64,000 bases of DNA from VFMC01 sp040398525 (GTDB lineage: Bacteria; Actinomycetota; Acidimicrobiia; Acidimicrobiales; Ilumatobacteraceae). The notes under the pieces are model-generated. The model saw nothing but the letters and a program-made list of their open reading frames with translations, made no database searches and was not told the DNA's origin. Position numbers and translations under genes: made by a program. Each line of letters opens with the position of its first letter. Within the stretch, counting starts at the first letter, position 1. Location: the NCBI GenBank assembly GCA_040398525.1, contig JBBATY010000003.1, positions 127,915 to 191,914 of the forward strand, written 5' to 3'. Below, piece by piece: positions 48,222-56,374 of this stretch.

Positions 48222-50261
48222 GTGACCGACCAGCACGTCCCACCCGTCGCCAAGCAGCTGCCGCACACGTGGCAGCGACCCTCCGGGCCGGTCGACGACC
48301 CGTGGGCATGGCTGCGCGACCGCGACGACCCCGACACCGTCGCCTACCTGCGCGCCGAGAACGGCTACGCCGACGCCTGGCTGGCACCTCACCGCGACAC
48401 GATCGAGGCGGTCTTCCAGGAGATCAAGCGTCGCACCAAGGAGACCGACGTCGACGTGCCCGTGCGCAAGGACGAGTGGTGGTACACCAGCCGCACCGAA
48501 GAAGGCGCCGACTACGCCATCCACTGCCGTGGACGCAGCCCGGAGACGGCCACCGAGCAGGTCGTGCTCGACGAGAACGTCGAAGCAGAGGGCCACGAGT
48601 ACTTCTCGCTCGCGATCTTCGACATCAGCCCCGACCAACGGTGGCTGGCCTGGGCGGCCGACCTCGACGGCAGCGAGGAGTACACCGTCCGCTTCCGCGA
48701 CCTGGCCACCGGCCTCGACCGCGACGAGGTGCTGACCGACGTGAGCGAGTGGGGCGGGTCGGCATGGTCGGCCGACTCGACGACGTTCTTCTACCTGCGC
48801 GCCGACACCGGCAAGCGACCCTTCGAGCTGTGGCGGCACGTCCTCGGCACCTCGCAGGCCGACGACGTGCTGGTGCTCACCGAGCCCGACGAGCGCTTCA
48901 ACCTGGCCGTGCAGCTGAGCCGCAGCAGCCAGTGGATCGTGGTCGGCGCAGCGAGCTCGACCACCGGCGAGCAGTGGGTGATCCCCGCGACCCGGCCCAC
49001 CGAGGCGCCGACACCGGTCGCCGGCCGACGACCCGGGGTCGAGTACCTCCTCGACCACTGGGGCGACCGCTTCGTGGTGATGACCAACCTCGAGGCCGTC
49101 GACTTCCGGGTGATGACCGCACCGCTCGACGCTCCCGGCGAGTGGACCGAGCTCCTCCCCCACGTGCCCGGCCAGCGCATCGACGCCGTCGAGCCTTTCG
49201 CCGACCACCTCGTCGTGCACGAATGGGCTGCCGCCCAGCAGCGGGCCCGGATCATCCGGCGCGACGGATCGGAGCAGATCGTCGACCTCGGCCCCGAGCC
49301 GCACGAGATGGAGCTCGACGCCAACCCGGAGTGGGCCGCCACCACCGTGCGCTACCGCTACCAGTCGCTGACCACACCGTTGTCGGTGTACGAGCTCGAT
49401 CTCGCCACCGGCACCCACACGCTGCTCAAGCAGCGGCCGTGCCCGAACACCGACCTCGGTGCCTACGAGGCCGTGCGCGAATGGGCCACGGCGGCCGACG
49501 GCACGCTCGTGCCCGTCGACATCGTCCGTCGGCGGGGCACGCCGGCCGACGGCAGCCGACCGTGCCTGGTGTACGGCTACGGCAGCTACGAGGCGTCCAT
49601 CCCGCCCTGGTTCAGCGTGGCGCGGCTGTCGCTGCTCGACCGTGGCTGGGCGTGGGCCCTGGTGCACCCCCGCGGTGGTGGCGAGCTCGGCCGACGCTGG
49701 TACCTCGAGGGCAAGCTCGAGCACAAGCGCAACACCTTCACCGACACCATCGCCTGCGTCGAGCACCTCGTCGCCCAGGGCCATGCAGCAGCCGACCGGG
49801 TGCTGATCCGCGGCGGCAGCGCCGGTGGCCTGCTGGTCGGGGCGTGCATGACGATGCGGCCGGACCTGTTCGCGGGGGTCATCGCCGAGGTGCCGTTCGT
49901 CGACGTCGTCACGACGATGTTCGATGCCTCCCTGCCGCTCACCACCGTCGAGTGGGAGGAGTGGGGCGACCCGCGCGACCCTGCGATGGCCAACTACATG
50001 GCCTCGTACTCGCCGTACGACAACACCGTCGCTGCGTCGTACCCGGCACTGTTCATCACCGCCGGCCTGAACGACGCGCGGGTCAGCTACCACGAGCCGG
50101 CGAAGTGGTGCGCCAAGCTGCGCGCACTGCGCACCGACTCGGCGCCGCAGATCATGCGCACCGAGCTCGGCGCCGGCCACGGCGGGCCGAGTGGGCGCTA
50201 CGACCTGTGGCGCGAAGAGGCAACGTTCGTGGCCTTCGCGCTCGCCATCGCCGGCGACTGA
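48222..50261 (+). CDS. S9-family serine peptidase (oligopeptidase B-like)
   Basis: 679 residues. A seven-bladed beta-propeller (about 60-400) gates a C-terminal alpha/beta hydrolase with the nucleophile Ser in RGGSAGGLLVGACMT, the Asp in LNDARVSYHEP and the His in GAGHGGPSGRYD. The oligopeptidase B block EEWGDPRDPAMANYM is intact. It cleaves short peptides after basic residues or Pro and acts in the cytoplasm. A GTG start follows TACGCT by seven bases (leaderless). Confidence 0.92.
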   Translation: MTDQHVPPVAKQLPHTWQRPSGPVDDPWAWLRDRDDPDTVAYLRAENGYADAWLAPHRDTIEAVFQEIKRRTKETDVDVPVRKDEWWYTSRTEEGADYAIHCRGRSPETATEQVVLDENVEAEGHEYFSLAIFDISPDQRWLAWAADLDGSEEYTVRFRDLATGLDRDEVLTDVSEWGGSAWSADSTTFFYLRADTGKRPFELWRHVLGTSQADDVLVLTEPDERFNLAVQLSRSSQWIVVGAASSTTGEQWVIPATRPTEAPTPVAGRRPGVEYLLDHWGDRFVVMTNLEAVDFRVMTAPLDAPGEWTELLPHVPGQRIDAVEPFADHLVVHEWAAAQQRARIIRRDGSEQIVDLGPEPHEMELDANPEWAATTVRYRYQSLTTPLSVYELDLATGTHTLLKQRPCPNTDLGAYEAVREWATAADGTLVPVDIVRRRGTPADGSRPCLVYGYGSYEASIPPWFSVARLSLLDRGWAWALVHPRGGGELGRRWYLEGKLEHKRNTFTDTIACVEHLVAQGHAAADRVLIRGGSAGGLLVGACMTMRPDLFAGVIAEVPFVDVVTTMFDASLPLTTVEWEEWGDPRDPAMANYMASYSPYDNTVAASYPALFITAGLNDARVSYHEPAKWCAKLRALRTDSAPQIMRTELGAGHGGPSGRYDLWREEATFVAFALAIAGD

Positions 50262-50282
50262 GCTGCGCCGACGGGCCGGCCG

Positions 50283-50669
50283 TCAGCCGACCGACGCCGC
50301 GACGACGGCCAGCACGACGAGCACGCCGTTACGAGCGACGTGCCCCCACCCGAGCGGCCGGGCGCGCACATTGCCGAAGCATGCGCAGGGCGGGTGCTGC
50401 CCGCGCCGCAGGACGCGCACGATCAGCGCGGTGAACACCACCAGCGTCAGGCCGGCGAGCACCGCCGGCCACGGCCGGGCAGCACCGACGATCAGCAGAG
50501 CGCCGAGCACGAGCTCCCACCACGGCACCACTGGCGCCACACGCGCCGGAGCACCGAGCGCGGCGGCCTGCGCGGGCCAGGCTCCGAGGTCGCCCAGCTT
50601 GGTCGCCGCCGCGGCGAGGAAGACCAGCCCCAGAGCTGCCGCAGCGAGCGTGCCGACCATCGAGGTCAC
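50283..50669 (-). CDS. MauE/DoxX-like membrane protein
   Basis: 128 residues with four hydrophobic helices: the first LAAAALGLVFLAAAATKL, then WWELVLGALLIVGA and AVLAGLTLVVFTALIVRVL. A PPCACFGN segment after helix 3 is the MauE-type Cys-x-Cys-Phe-Gly motif. MauE proteins help form disulfides or supply electrons to periplasmic partners; none is encoded next to it. A GTG start at 50669 overlaps the stop of the MBL gene (GTGA). Confidence 0.8.
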   Translation of the reverse strand: MTSMVGTLAAAALGLVFLAAAATKLGDLGAWPAQAAALGAPARVAPVVPWWELVLGALLIVGAARPWPAVLAGLTLVVFTALIVRVLRRGQHPPCACFGNVRARPLGWGHVARNGVLVVLAVVAASVG

Positions 50670-51529
50670 CCGATGTCGATGGTGAGGCCCTCGCGAGCCA
50701 CTACGACGTCGACACCGAGGCGACGACCGGCCTCGGCCGCGCACACACCGATCGCATCGACGGCGTCGTCGTGACGCGAGGGGTCGTGGTGGAACAGCGC
50801 CAGCTGTTTGACCCCGGCTTCACCTGCCAGCCACACGGCGTACTCCGGGGTGCAGTGCCCCCAGTTGAACTTCCGGGCGAACTCCTCGGCGGTGTACTGC
50901 GCGTCGTGGATGAGCAGGTCGACGCCCGCGGCCAGCTCGAGCGCCCCCTCTGCCGCACGGTACGAGCCGTCGAAGGGTTGCTGGTGGTCGCTGATGTACG
51001 CCACCGACCGACCACCCCACTCGATCCGGTATCCGACGGTCGGACCGACGTGGGGCACGATGCGCGACCGCACCGTCACGTCGCCGAACACCAGATCGTC
51101 GTCACCCACGTCGTGGAAGCGGAACGTGCCGGGGAACTGCTCGAGCGTCAGCGGGAACACCGGCGGCTTGATCGCGTGCTGGAACGCCTCGGTCAGCGAA
51201 CGACCGTCCTCCTGCACCGGCCCGTAGACATCGAGCTGCGCTCCGGGCTGCAGCATCGGCGTGAAGAACGGCAGACCCTGGATGTGGTCCCAGTGCAGGT
51301 GGGTCAGCAGGCCGATGCCGCGGAACGACCCGTCGTTCGGCTGCTGGCGCCCGAAGTAGCGCAGGCCGGTGCCGAGGTCGAACACGATGGGCAGCTGCCC
51401 GGGGATGTCGACCGACACGCACGACGTGTTGCCACCGCACCGGACGATGTCATCGCCGTGGCACGGGGTCGACCCCCGGACGCCATGAAACGTGACGCTG
51501 AACGCAGACGATCCCCTGATGGCGCACAA
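50666..51529 (-). CDS. MBL-fold metallo-hydrolase, RNase Z/PDE-like branch
   Basis: 287 residues. The opening VTFHGVRGSTPCHGDDIVRC and GGNTSCVSV, followed by LTHLHWDHIQGLPFFTP, VPHVGPTVGYRIEWGG, ISDHQQPF and LLIHDAQYTAEE, are the motifs of the RNase Z-like branch that also includes PhnP and cyclic-nucleotide phosphodiesterases. The metal ligands H-x-H-x-D-H and later His are intact. The start is uncertain: a TTG at 51529 gives 287 residues and no better ATG or GTG is in frame. It overlaps the MauE-like gene. Confidence 0.8.
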   Translation of the reverse strand: MCAIRGSSAFSVTFHGVRGSTPCHGDDIVRCGGNTSCVSVDIPGQLPIVFDLGTGLRYFGRQQPNDGSFRGIGLLTHLHWDHIQGLPFFTPMLQPGAQLDVYGPVQEDGRSLTEAFQHAIKPPVFPLTLEQFPGTFRFHDVGDDDLVFGDVTVRSRIVPHVGPTVGYRIEWGGRSVAYISDHQQPFDGSYRAAEGALELAAGVDLLIHDAQYTAEEFARKFNWGHCTPEYAVWLAGEAGVKQLALFHHDPSRHDDAVDAIGVCAAEAGRRLGVDVVVAREGLTIDIG

Positions 51530-51631
51530 CCTAGGTTCATCGTCCGTTCACTGTAAACGGGTGCCCCGGTGACGTCCGTCGCAAGCTTGCTGCGCGCACA
51601 GCCCGACGGTTGCACTGGCTACGGTGCCCAC

Positions 51632-52516
51632 ATGGCAGCAGCACCCATCGACCAGCAGACCCTCACCGTCAACGGCGTCGACTTCACCTATCTCGCGTGC
51701 GGGACCGATGACGGCCCCCTCGCCCTGTGCCTCCACGGCTTCCCCGACAGCGCTCACTCGTGGCGACACCTCTTGCCCGAGCTGGCCGCCCACGGCTATC
51801 GCGCCGTCGCTCCGTTCCAGCGCGGCTACGCGCCCACGGCGGTGCCCGCCGACGGCCGCTACCAGACCGGCGCGCTCTCGGTCGACGCCAACGCGTTCCA
51901 CGAAGCCATCGGCGGTGGCCAGGCCGGCGTGATCATCGGCCACGACTGGGGCGCACCGGCAGCACACGGCGCCGCCGTGCTCGAGCCGGAGCGGTGGAGC
52001 AAAGTGGTCAGCATGGCCGTGCCCCCGGGGGGCGCGGTCGGCCTGGCCTTCGCCACCAACCTGGCCCAGATCAAGCGCAGCTGGTACATGTTCTTCTTCC
52101 AGCACCCGCTGGCCGACATGGTGGTGCCCGCCAACGACCTGGCGTTCATCGACATGATCTGGGCCGACTGGTCGCCCGGCTACGACGGCGCCGCCGACGC
52201 CGAGATGGTGAAGCAGTGCCTGCGCGACCCGGCGCACCTCGCGGCAGCGCTCGGCTACTACCGAGCGACGCTCGGTGACGGCTACCGCGACCCTGCGCTC
52301 GATGCCGCCCAGGCCGCGACGAGTGGGGTGCCCACCCAGCCGATGCTCTACCTCCACGGCCGCAACGACGGCTGCATCGGCGTGGAGGTGGCCGAGAGCG
52401 CTCGATCGATGGTCACACGCAACGTGACCATCGAGATCGTCGACGACTGTGGCCACTTCCTGCAGGTCGAACGGCCCGATGTGGTGAACCGCCGCATCGT
52501 AGAGTTCCTCGCGTGA
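51632..52516 (+). CDS. alpha/beta hydrolase, epoxide hydrolase/dehalogenase-like
   Basis: 294 residues. The oxyanion strand is LCLHGFPDSAHSWRHLLPEL, the nucleophile elbow IIGHDWGAPAA with Asp as nucleophile (GHDWGA), the acid in LYLHGRNDGCIG and the His in DDCGHFLQVERPD. An Asp nucleophile is typical of epoxide hydrolases and haloalkane dehalogenases rather than esterases. TACGGT lies six bases before the ATG at 51632 (leaderless). It precedes the thioredoxin-like/UGSC pair, with whose first gene it overlaps by four bases. Confidence 0.88.
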   Translation: MAAAPIDQQTLTVNGVDFTYLACGTDDGPLALCLHGFPDSAHSWRHLLPELAAHGYRAVAPFQRGYAPTAVPADGRYQTGALSVDANAFHEAIGGGQAGVIIGHDWGAPAAHGAAVLEPERWSKVVSMAVPPGGAVGLAFATNLAQIKRSWYMFFFQHPLADMVVPANDLAFIDMIWADWSPGYDGAADAEMVKQCLRDPAHLAAALGYYRATLGDGYRDPALDAAQAATSGVPTQPMLYLHGRNDGCIGVEVAESARSMVTRNVTIEIVDDCGHFLQVERPDVVNRRIVEFLA

Positions 52517-53952
52517 GCACTGCACCCGGCACCCGACCCGCCCTTCCGAACGGCCTCGTGGTCGTCGTGAAGGAAGAATGCGAGACCTGCCGGATGGTGG
52601 GCCCGCTGCTCGCCCAGTTCGAGGCCACCGTGTTCACCCAGGACGACCCGGCGTTCCCGGCGTCGGTGGCGGCGGTGCACGACGCCGACCTGGCCGTCAG
52701 CTGGCACCACGAGATCGAGACCGTCCCCACGCTGATGCGGGTCGTCGACGGCGTCGAGGTCGAGCGCACGGTCGGGTGGTCGCAGGCCGAGTGGCGACGG
52801 ATGACCGGCATCGACGACCTCGGCGCCGAGCTCCCGGCCATGCGGCCGGGGTGCGGGTCGATGAGCGTCGACCCCGACCTCATCGACGCGCTGCGCGCCC
52901 GGTTCGGCAGCAGCGTGCTGAAGGCGCGCCGCATCGAGCTGGCCGAGCTCGACGACGAGATGGAGCGCCTCTACGACCTGGGGGTCACCGACGGCCTCCC
53001 GGTCGTGCCGCCCACCGAAGAGCGCGTGCTGCGCATGCTCACCGGCACCAGCCGCTCCCCCGACGAGGTCGTCGCCGTGGTGCCGCCCGATCTGGTCGAC
53101 GTCACCGTCGAAAAGATCGCGATCAACGCAGTGATGGCCGGCTGCCGGCCCGAGCACCTGCCGTGGGTGATCGCCGCGGTCGAGGCGATCTGCACCGACG
53201 AGTTCAACATCCACGGCGTGCTGGCCACCACGATGCCCGTCGGGCCGGTGATCATCTGCAACGGCCCCGGCACCCGCGCGATCGGCATGAACGCCGGCGG
53301 CAACGCGCTCGGCCAGGGCAACCGCGCCAACCTCACCATCGGTCGCGCCGTCCAGCTGGTGGTGCGCAACATCGGCGGCGGTCGACCCGGCGAGGTCGAC
53401 CGGGCCACCCACGGCAACCCAGGCAAGATCAGCTTCTGCTTCGCCGAGCTGGAGGAGGGCTCGCCCTTCACCTCGCTCGCCGTCAGCCGCGGGTTCCCCG
53501 CCGATGTCGACACGGTCACGGTCTTCGCCGGCGACGGGCCACGCGTGGCCGTCGATCAGCTGTCGCGCGATCCGGAGAGCCTCGCCAGCTCGCTCGCAGC
53601 CTGCCTGCGCACCGTCAGCCACCCCAAGCTGGTGATGGGCTTCGACGTGGTGCTGGTGGTCGGCCCCGAGCACGCTCGGGTGTTCGCCGAGGCGGGCTGG
53701 GATCGCGACCGTCTGCTGGCCGAGCTGCACAGCCGGCTGCAGATGCACGGCAGCGAACTGATCCGCGGCGCACAGGGCATCGCCGAGGGCCTTCCGGAGT
53801 GGGCCAAGGACGCCACGCTCGGCAAGTTCCGACCCGACGGGATCCTCCTCGTCCACGCAGGTGGCGGTGCGGGGTTGTTCTCGGCCATCATTGGTGGCTG
53901 GGTGAACGGTGACGTGGGGTCGAAGCCCGTGACGAAGGAGGTCGTGCGATGA
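52513..53952 (+). CDS. thioredoxin-like protein partnered with the UGSC selenoprotein
   Basis: 479 residues. The N-terminal 100 residues are thioredoxin-like with a C-x-x-C in KEECETCRMVG (Cys23, Cys26). The remaining ~370 residues form a domain seen with UGSC proteins, carrying GVTDGLPVVPPTEERVLRML, AVMAGCRPEHLPWVIAAVEA, PVIICNGPGTRAIGMNAGGN and QGNRANLTIGRAVQLV. It overlaps the alpha/beta hydrolase by four bases and the UGSC gene by the ATGA at 53949-53952, so the three are cotranscribed and the last two coupled. The reaction is unknown; a redox role with the selenoprotein is inferred. Confidence 0.82.
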   Translation: MSTAPGTRPALPNGLVVVVKEECETCRMVGPLLAQFEATVFTQDDPAFPASVAAVHDADLAVSWHHEIETVPTLMRVVDGVEVERTVGWSQAEWRRMTGIDDLGAELPAMRPGCGSMSVDPDLIDALRARFGSSVLKARRIELAELDDEMERLYDLGVTDGLPVVPPTEERVLRMLTGTSRSPDEVVAVVPPDLVDVTVEKIAINAVMAGCRPEHLPWVIAAVEAICTDEFNIHGVLATTMPVGPVIICNGPGTRAIGMNAGGNALGQGNRANLTIGRAVQLVVRNIGGGRPGEVDRATHGNPGKISFCFAELEEGSPFTSLAVSRGFPADVDTVTVFAGDGPRVAVDQLSRDPESLASSLAACLRTVSHPKLVMGFDVVLVVGPEHARVFAEAGWDRDRLLAELHSRLQMHGSELIRGAQGIAEGLPEWAKDATLGKFRPDGILLVHAGGGAGLFSAIIGGWVNGDVGSKPVTKEVVR

Positions 53953-54470
53953 CCAAGGTGCTACTCGATCCGACAAGCGAACGGCGTGCCGCCGAGCGCT
54001 CCCTGCTCGCCCGACCTGCCGGCCTGCGCGGCGAGACGATCGGTTTGCTCGACATCTCCAAGCCCCGCGGCGACGTGTTCCTCGACCGTCTCGAGCAGCG
54101 TCTCGTCGAGGCCGGGGCCACCGTGAAGCGCTACCGCAAGCCGACCTTCACCAAGCCGGCGCCGGTCGACCTGCGCCACGAGATCGCCACCAACTGCACC
54201 CTGGTGATCGAAGCGCTCGCCGATTGAGGCAGCTGCACGTCGTGCAGTGTGCACGACATCGTCGATCTCGAAGGCCGCGGCGTGCCCGGCGTCTTCATCG
54301 CGTCAGCCGAATTCGTCACGGCTGCCGAGACACAGTCGGCCTCGCTCGGCTTCCCGAGCGTGGCGCGGGTGTTCACCCCGCACCCGATCCAGGACCGCAC
54401 CGACGACGAGATGCGCGCCTACGCCGACGAGGCGTACGAGGCGATCGTCGCCTCCATCACGTCGGCCTGA
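53949..54470 (+). CDS. UGSC-family selenoprotein (in-frame UGA read as Sec)
   Basis: 173 residues if the TGA at 54225-54227 is read as selenocysteine (Sec93). Before it the protein ends CTLVIEALAD; after it, in the same frame, come GSCTSC, then SVHDIVDLEGRGVPGVFIAS and a closing YADEAYEAIVASITSA. The join makes U-G-S-C, the defining motif of this family, with both halves conserved in character. A hairpin lies directly after the UGA. Without read-through the protein would stop at 92 residues and a 73-residue frame would be orphaned. Sec machinery genes are not in the window. Confidence 0.88.
54225..54227 (+). other. selenocysteine UGA codon
   Basis: The TGA interrupts an otherwise continuous conserved frame exactly at the first position of the U-G-S-C motif. 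A conserved family with Cys or Sec at this place makes decoding as Sec the simplest reading. Confidence 0.85.
54228..54250 (+). promoter_or_regulatory. candidate bacterial SECIS hairpin
   Basis: Five bases after the UGA, CTGCAC and GTGCAG (54233-54238 and 54242-54247) form a perfect six-base-pair stem with a GTC loop. Position and a G-containing apical loop fit a bacterial SECIS element, although the loop is closer to the UGA than in E. coli fdhF. Confidence 0.6.
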
Positions 54471-54978
54471 GCGCCAGGTCCTCGACTACCTCGACCCCCG
54501 GAAGCGCCGTCAGCGCAGCCGGCGGCACCAGCAGTTTCAGCGCGCGGCTGCCACCACCGACGATGAGCTGCGGACGTCGGACCACCTCGGCGTCGATCCA
54601 GATCGGCAGGCCGGCAGGCAGCCCGAACACCGTGACGCCGCCCATCACCATGCCCGTCACCTCGGCGGTCGACTCGGCCGGGGCAAAGCTCACCTTGCGG
54701 GCGCCCAGCCGGCGACGCACAGCGCCGTTCACGTCGAGCCGGGTGGTGGCCAGCACCAGGCAGGCGACGTACTGCGCCGGCTCGGACTTGCTGGCAACGA
54801 CGATCGTGTTCGCCGAGATGTCGGGCGAGTAGCCGTAGTGCTCGCAGAACGCAGCCGTGTCGGCCATCGCCGGATCGCACTCGACCAACTCGAAGGGCTG
54901 GCCCGTCGCCGTGGCGGCCGCCACCACGCGCTGCTCCAGGTCGTCGAGGGGTCTCGATCCGCTCACGTGGTCCTCCAT
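54457..54978 (-). CDS. YbaK/EbsC-family deacylase-like protein
   Basis: 173 residues of the YbaK editing-domain fold: LEQRVVAAATATGQPFELVE, ISANTIVVASKSEPAQYVAC (with the conserved Lys), DVNGAVRRRLGARKVSFAPA, then GMVMGGVTVFGLPAGLPIWI. It is a second YbaK-like gene, distinct from the ybaK-like gene at 37374 and without its repeated 3' end. It ends two bases upstream of the mutY start region on the same strand, and its 3' end overlaps the UGSC gene by 14 bases tail to tail. Confidence 0.88.
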   Translation of the reverse strand: MEDHVSGSRPLDDLEQRVVAAATATGQPFELVECDPAMADTAAFCEHYGYSPDISANTIVVASKSEPAQYVACLVLATTRLDVNGAVRRRLGARKVSFAPAESTAEVTGMVMGGVTVFGLPAGLPIWIDAEVVRRPQLIVGGGSRALKLLVPPAALTALPGVEVVEDLALRPT

Positions 54979-54980
54979 GG

Positions 54981-55871
54981 TCAGGGCAGCGTCAACACGC
55001 CGCAGTCGTCGTCGCAGGCACACAACCCGTCGGCGAGCACGCCTGCGACGATACGGCTCGCGGCATCCGGCGGGCGACCGACCACCTGAGCGACGGCGTC
55101 GACGCGCACCGGGCCGTCGGCGAGCGCTCGCAGCAGGCGGCCGCGCGCCTGGCGATCGCTGCCCTCGAACCGGGCCTGCCGGGAGCTCACGCCGGCCGAG
55201 CCGATCGCCGGATCGACCGACGCCGGGTCGCCACGCCAGGCGCACGTCGCAGCGAGCGGGCACGACGCGCAGTCGGGCGACGTCGGTCGGCACAGCAGTG
55301 CGCCGAGCTCCATCAAGCACTGGTTCCATGCCCACGATTCGCCAGCCGCGAGCGACGCGTCGGCCAGCGACTGGGCCTCGCGCGCGGTCATCGTCCGGCC
55401 GGCGACACGGGCGAGCACGCGGGCCACGTTCGTGTCGACGACGGCCGCCTCGGCCTCGAACGCGAACGCCAGCACCGCACGAGCCGTGTAGGGGCCGACA
55501 CCGGGCAGCGCCAGCAGCCCGGTGAGCGTGTCGGGGAACCGACCCAGCTCGACGACCTCACCCGCTGCTGCGTGCAGGTTGCGTGCCCGGCGGGGGTAGC
55601 CGAGGCCCTGCCACAGGCGCAACAGGTCGCCGAGCGACGCGGCCGCGCACGCGTCGGGCGTGGGGAACGCGTCCATGAACTCGAGCCACTTCGGCACGAC
55701 CCGGTGGACCTGGGTCTGCTGGGCCATCACCTCGCTGACGAGCACGGCCCACGGGTCGCGAGTGCGCCGCCAGGGCAGGTCGCGGAGTCGGGGCAGGCCC
55801 CAGCCGAGCACGGCCCCGCGCTCGAGCAGGGGCGTGTCGTTCAGCGGGTCGTCACTCCCAGACGTCGACAC
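54981..55871 (-). CDS. mutY: A/G-specific adenine glycosylase MutY
   Basis: 296 residues. Helix-hairpin-helix LPGVGPYTARAVLAFAF with the catalytic Asp in VDTNVARVLARV, and the Fe-S motif C-x6-C-x2-C-x5-C (CRPTSPDCASCPLAATC). It removes adenine mispaired with 8-oxoguanine. The usual C-terminal NUDIX-like domain is missing: after the cluster there is only a ~95-residue part of winged-helix character (LLRALADGPVRVDAVAQVVG). The 5' end overlaps the MaoC gene by 20 bases. Confidence 0.9.
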   Translation of the reverse strand: MSTSGSDDPLNDTPLLERGAVLGWGLPRLRDLPWRRTRDPWAVLVSEVMAQQTQVHRVVPKWLEFMDAFPTPDACAAASLGDLLRLWQGLGYPRRARNLHAAAGEVVELGRFPDTLTGLLALPGVGPYTARAVLAFAFEAEAAVVDTNVARVLARVAGRTMTAREAQSLADASLAAGESWAWNQCLMELGALLCRPTSPDCASCPLAATCAWRGDPASVDPAIGSAGVSSRQARFEGSDRQARGRLLRALADGPVRVDAVAQVVGRPPDAASRIVAGVLADGLCACDDDCGVLTLP

Positions 55872-56364
55872 CGTCGTAGGGGCGCTCGCGCGACGGGGCG
55901 AACTCGCGCTTCCACACCATCACCCGACGGCGGAAGTAGCAGACCTCTTTGCCGTCCTGGTTGAAGCCCTTGGTCTCGACGGTCACCACCCCGCGGTCGT
56001 TGCGGCTCTTCGACTCCTGCACGTCGAGCACCCGGGTCTCGGCGTGGATCGTGTCGCCGTGGAAGGTGGGGGACTTGTGCTGCAGCGTCTCGACCTCGAG
56101 GTTGGCGATCGCCGCACCGCTCACATCGGGCACACTCATGCCGAGCACCAGCGAGTACACGAGGTTGCCCACCACCACGTTGCGGCCCTGCACGCTCTTC
56201 GCAGCGAACCAGTCGTTGGTGTGCAACGGGTGGTGGTTCATCGTGATCATGCAGAACAGATGGTCGTCGTACTCGGTGATCGTCTTGCCGGGCCAGTGCT
56301 TGTAGACGTCGCCGACGACGAAGTCCTCGAGGTGGCGACCGAAGGGGCGCTCGTGGGTGGTCAT
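55852..56364 (-). CDS. MaoC-like hot-dog dehydratase
   Basis: 170 residues of the MaoC/hydratase hot-dog fold. The catalytic segment is DDHLFCMITMNHHPLHTNDW, with the Asp/His pair typical of R-specific enoyl-CoA hydratases (N-x4-H). Next comes VVVGNLVYSLVLGMSVPDVS and SPTFHGDTIHAETRVLDVQE. It would hydrate an enoyl-CoA ester, perhaps mesaconyl-CoA. It lies upstream of mutY (20-base overlap) and may be cotranscribed with it. Substrate not deducible. Confidence 0.9.
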   Translation of the reverse strand: MTTHERPFGRHLEDFVVGDVYKHWPGKTITEYDDHLFCMITMNHHPLHTNDWFAAKSVQGRNVVVGNLVYSLVLGMSVPDVSGAAIANLEVETLQHKSPTFHGDTIHAETRVLDVQESKSRNDRGVVTVETKGFNQDGKEVCYFRRRVMVWKREFAPSRERPYDGVDVWE

Positions 56365-56374
56365 GGAGGCGACG

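Noticed and set aside
47946..50180. A 744-codon minus-strand open frame opposite the S9 peptidase
   Set aside because: Shadow of the peptidase gene at 48222-50261, whose catalytic triad and propeller are intact.
54225..54248. Ordinary stop codon followed by a separate 73-residue gene
   Set aside because: The downstream start at 54249 has no ribosome site, and the joined frame reproduces the U-G-S-C motif exactly.
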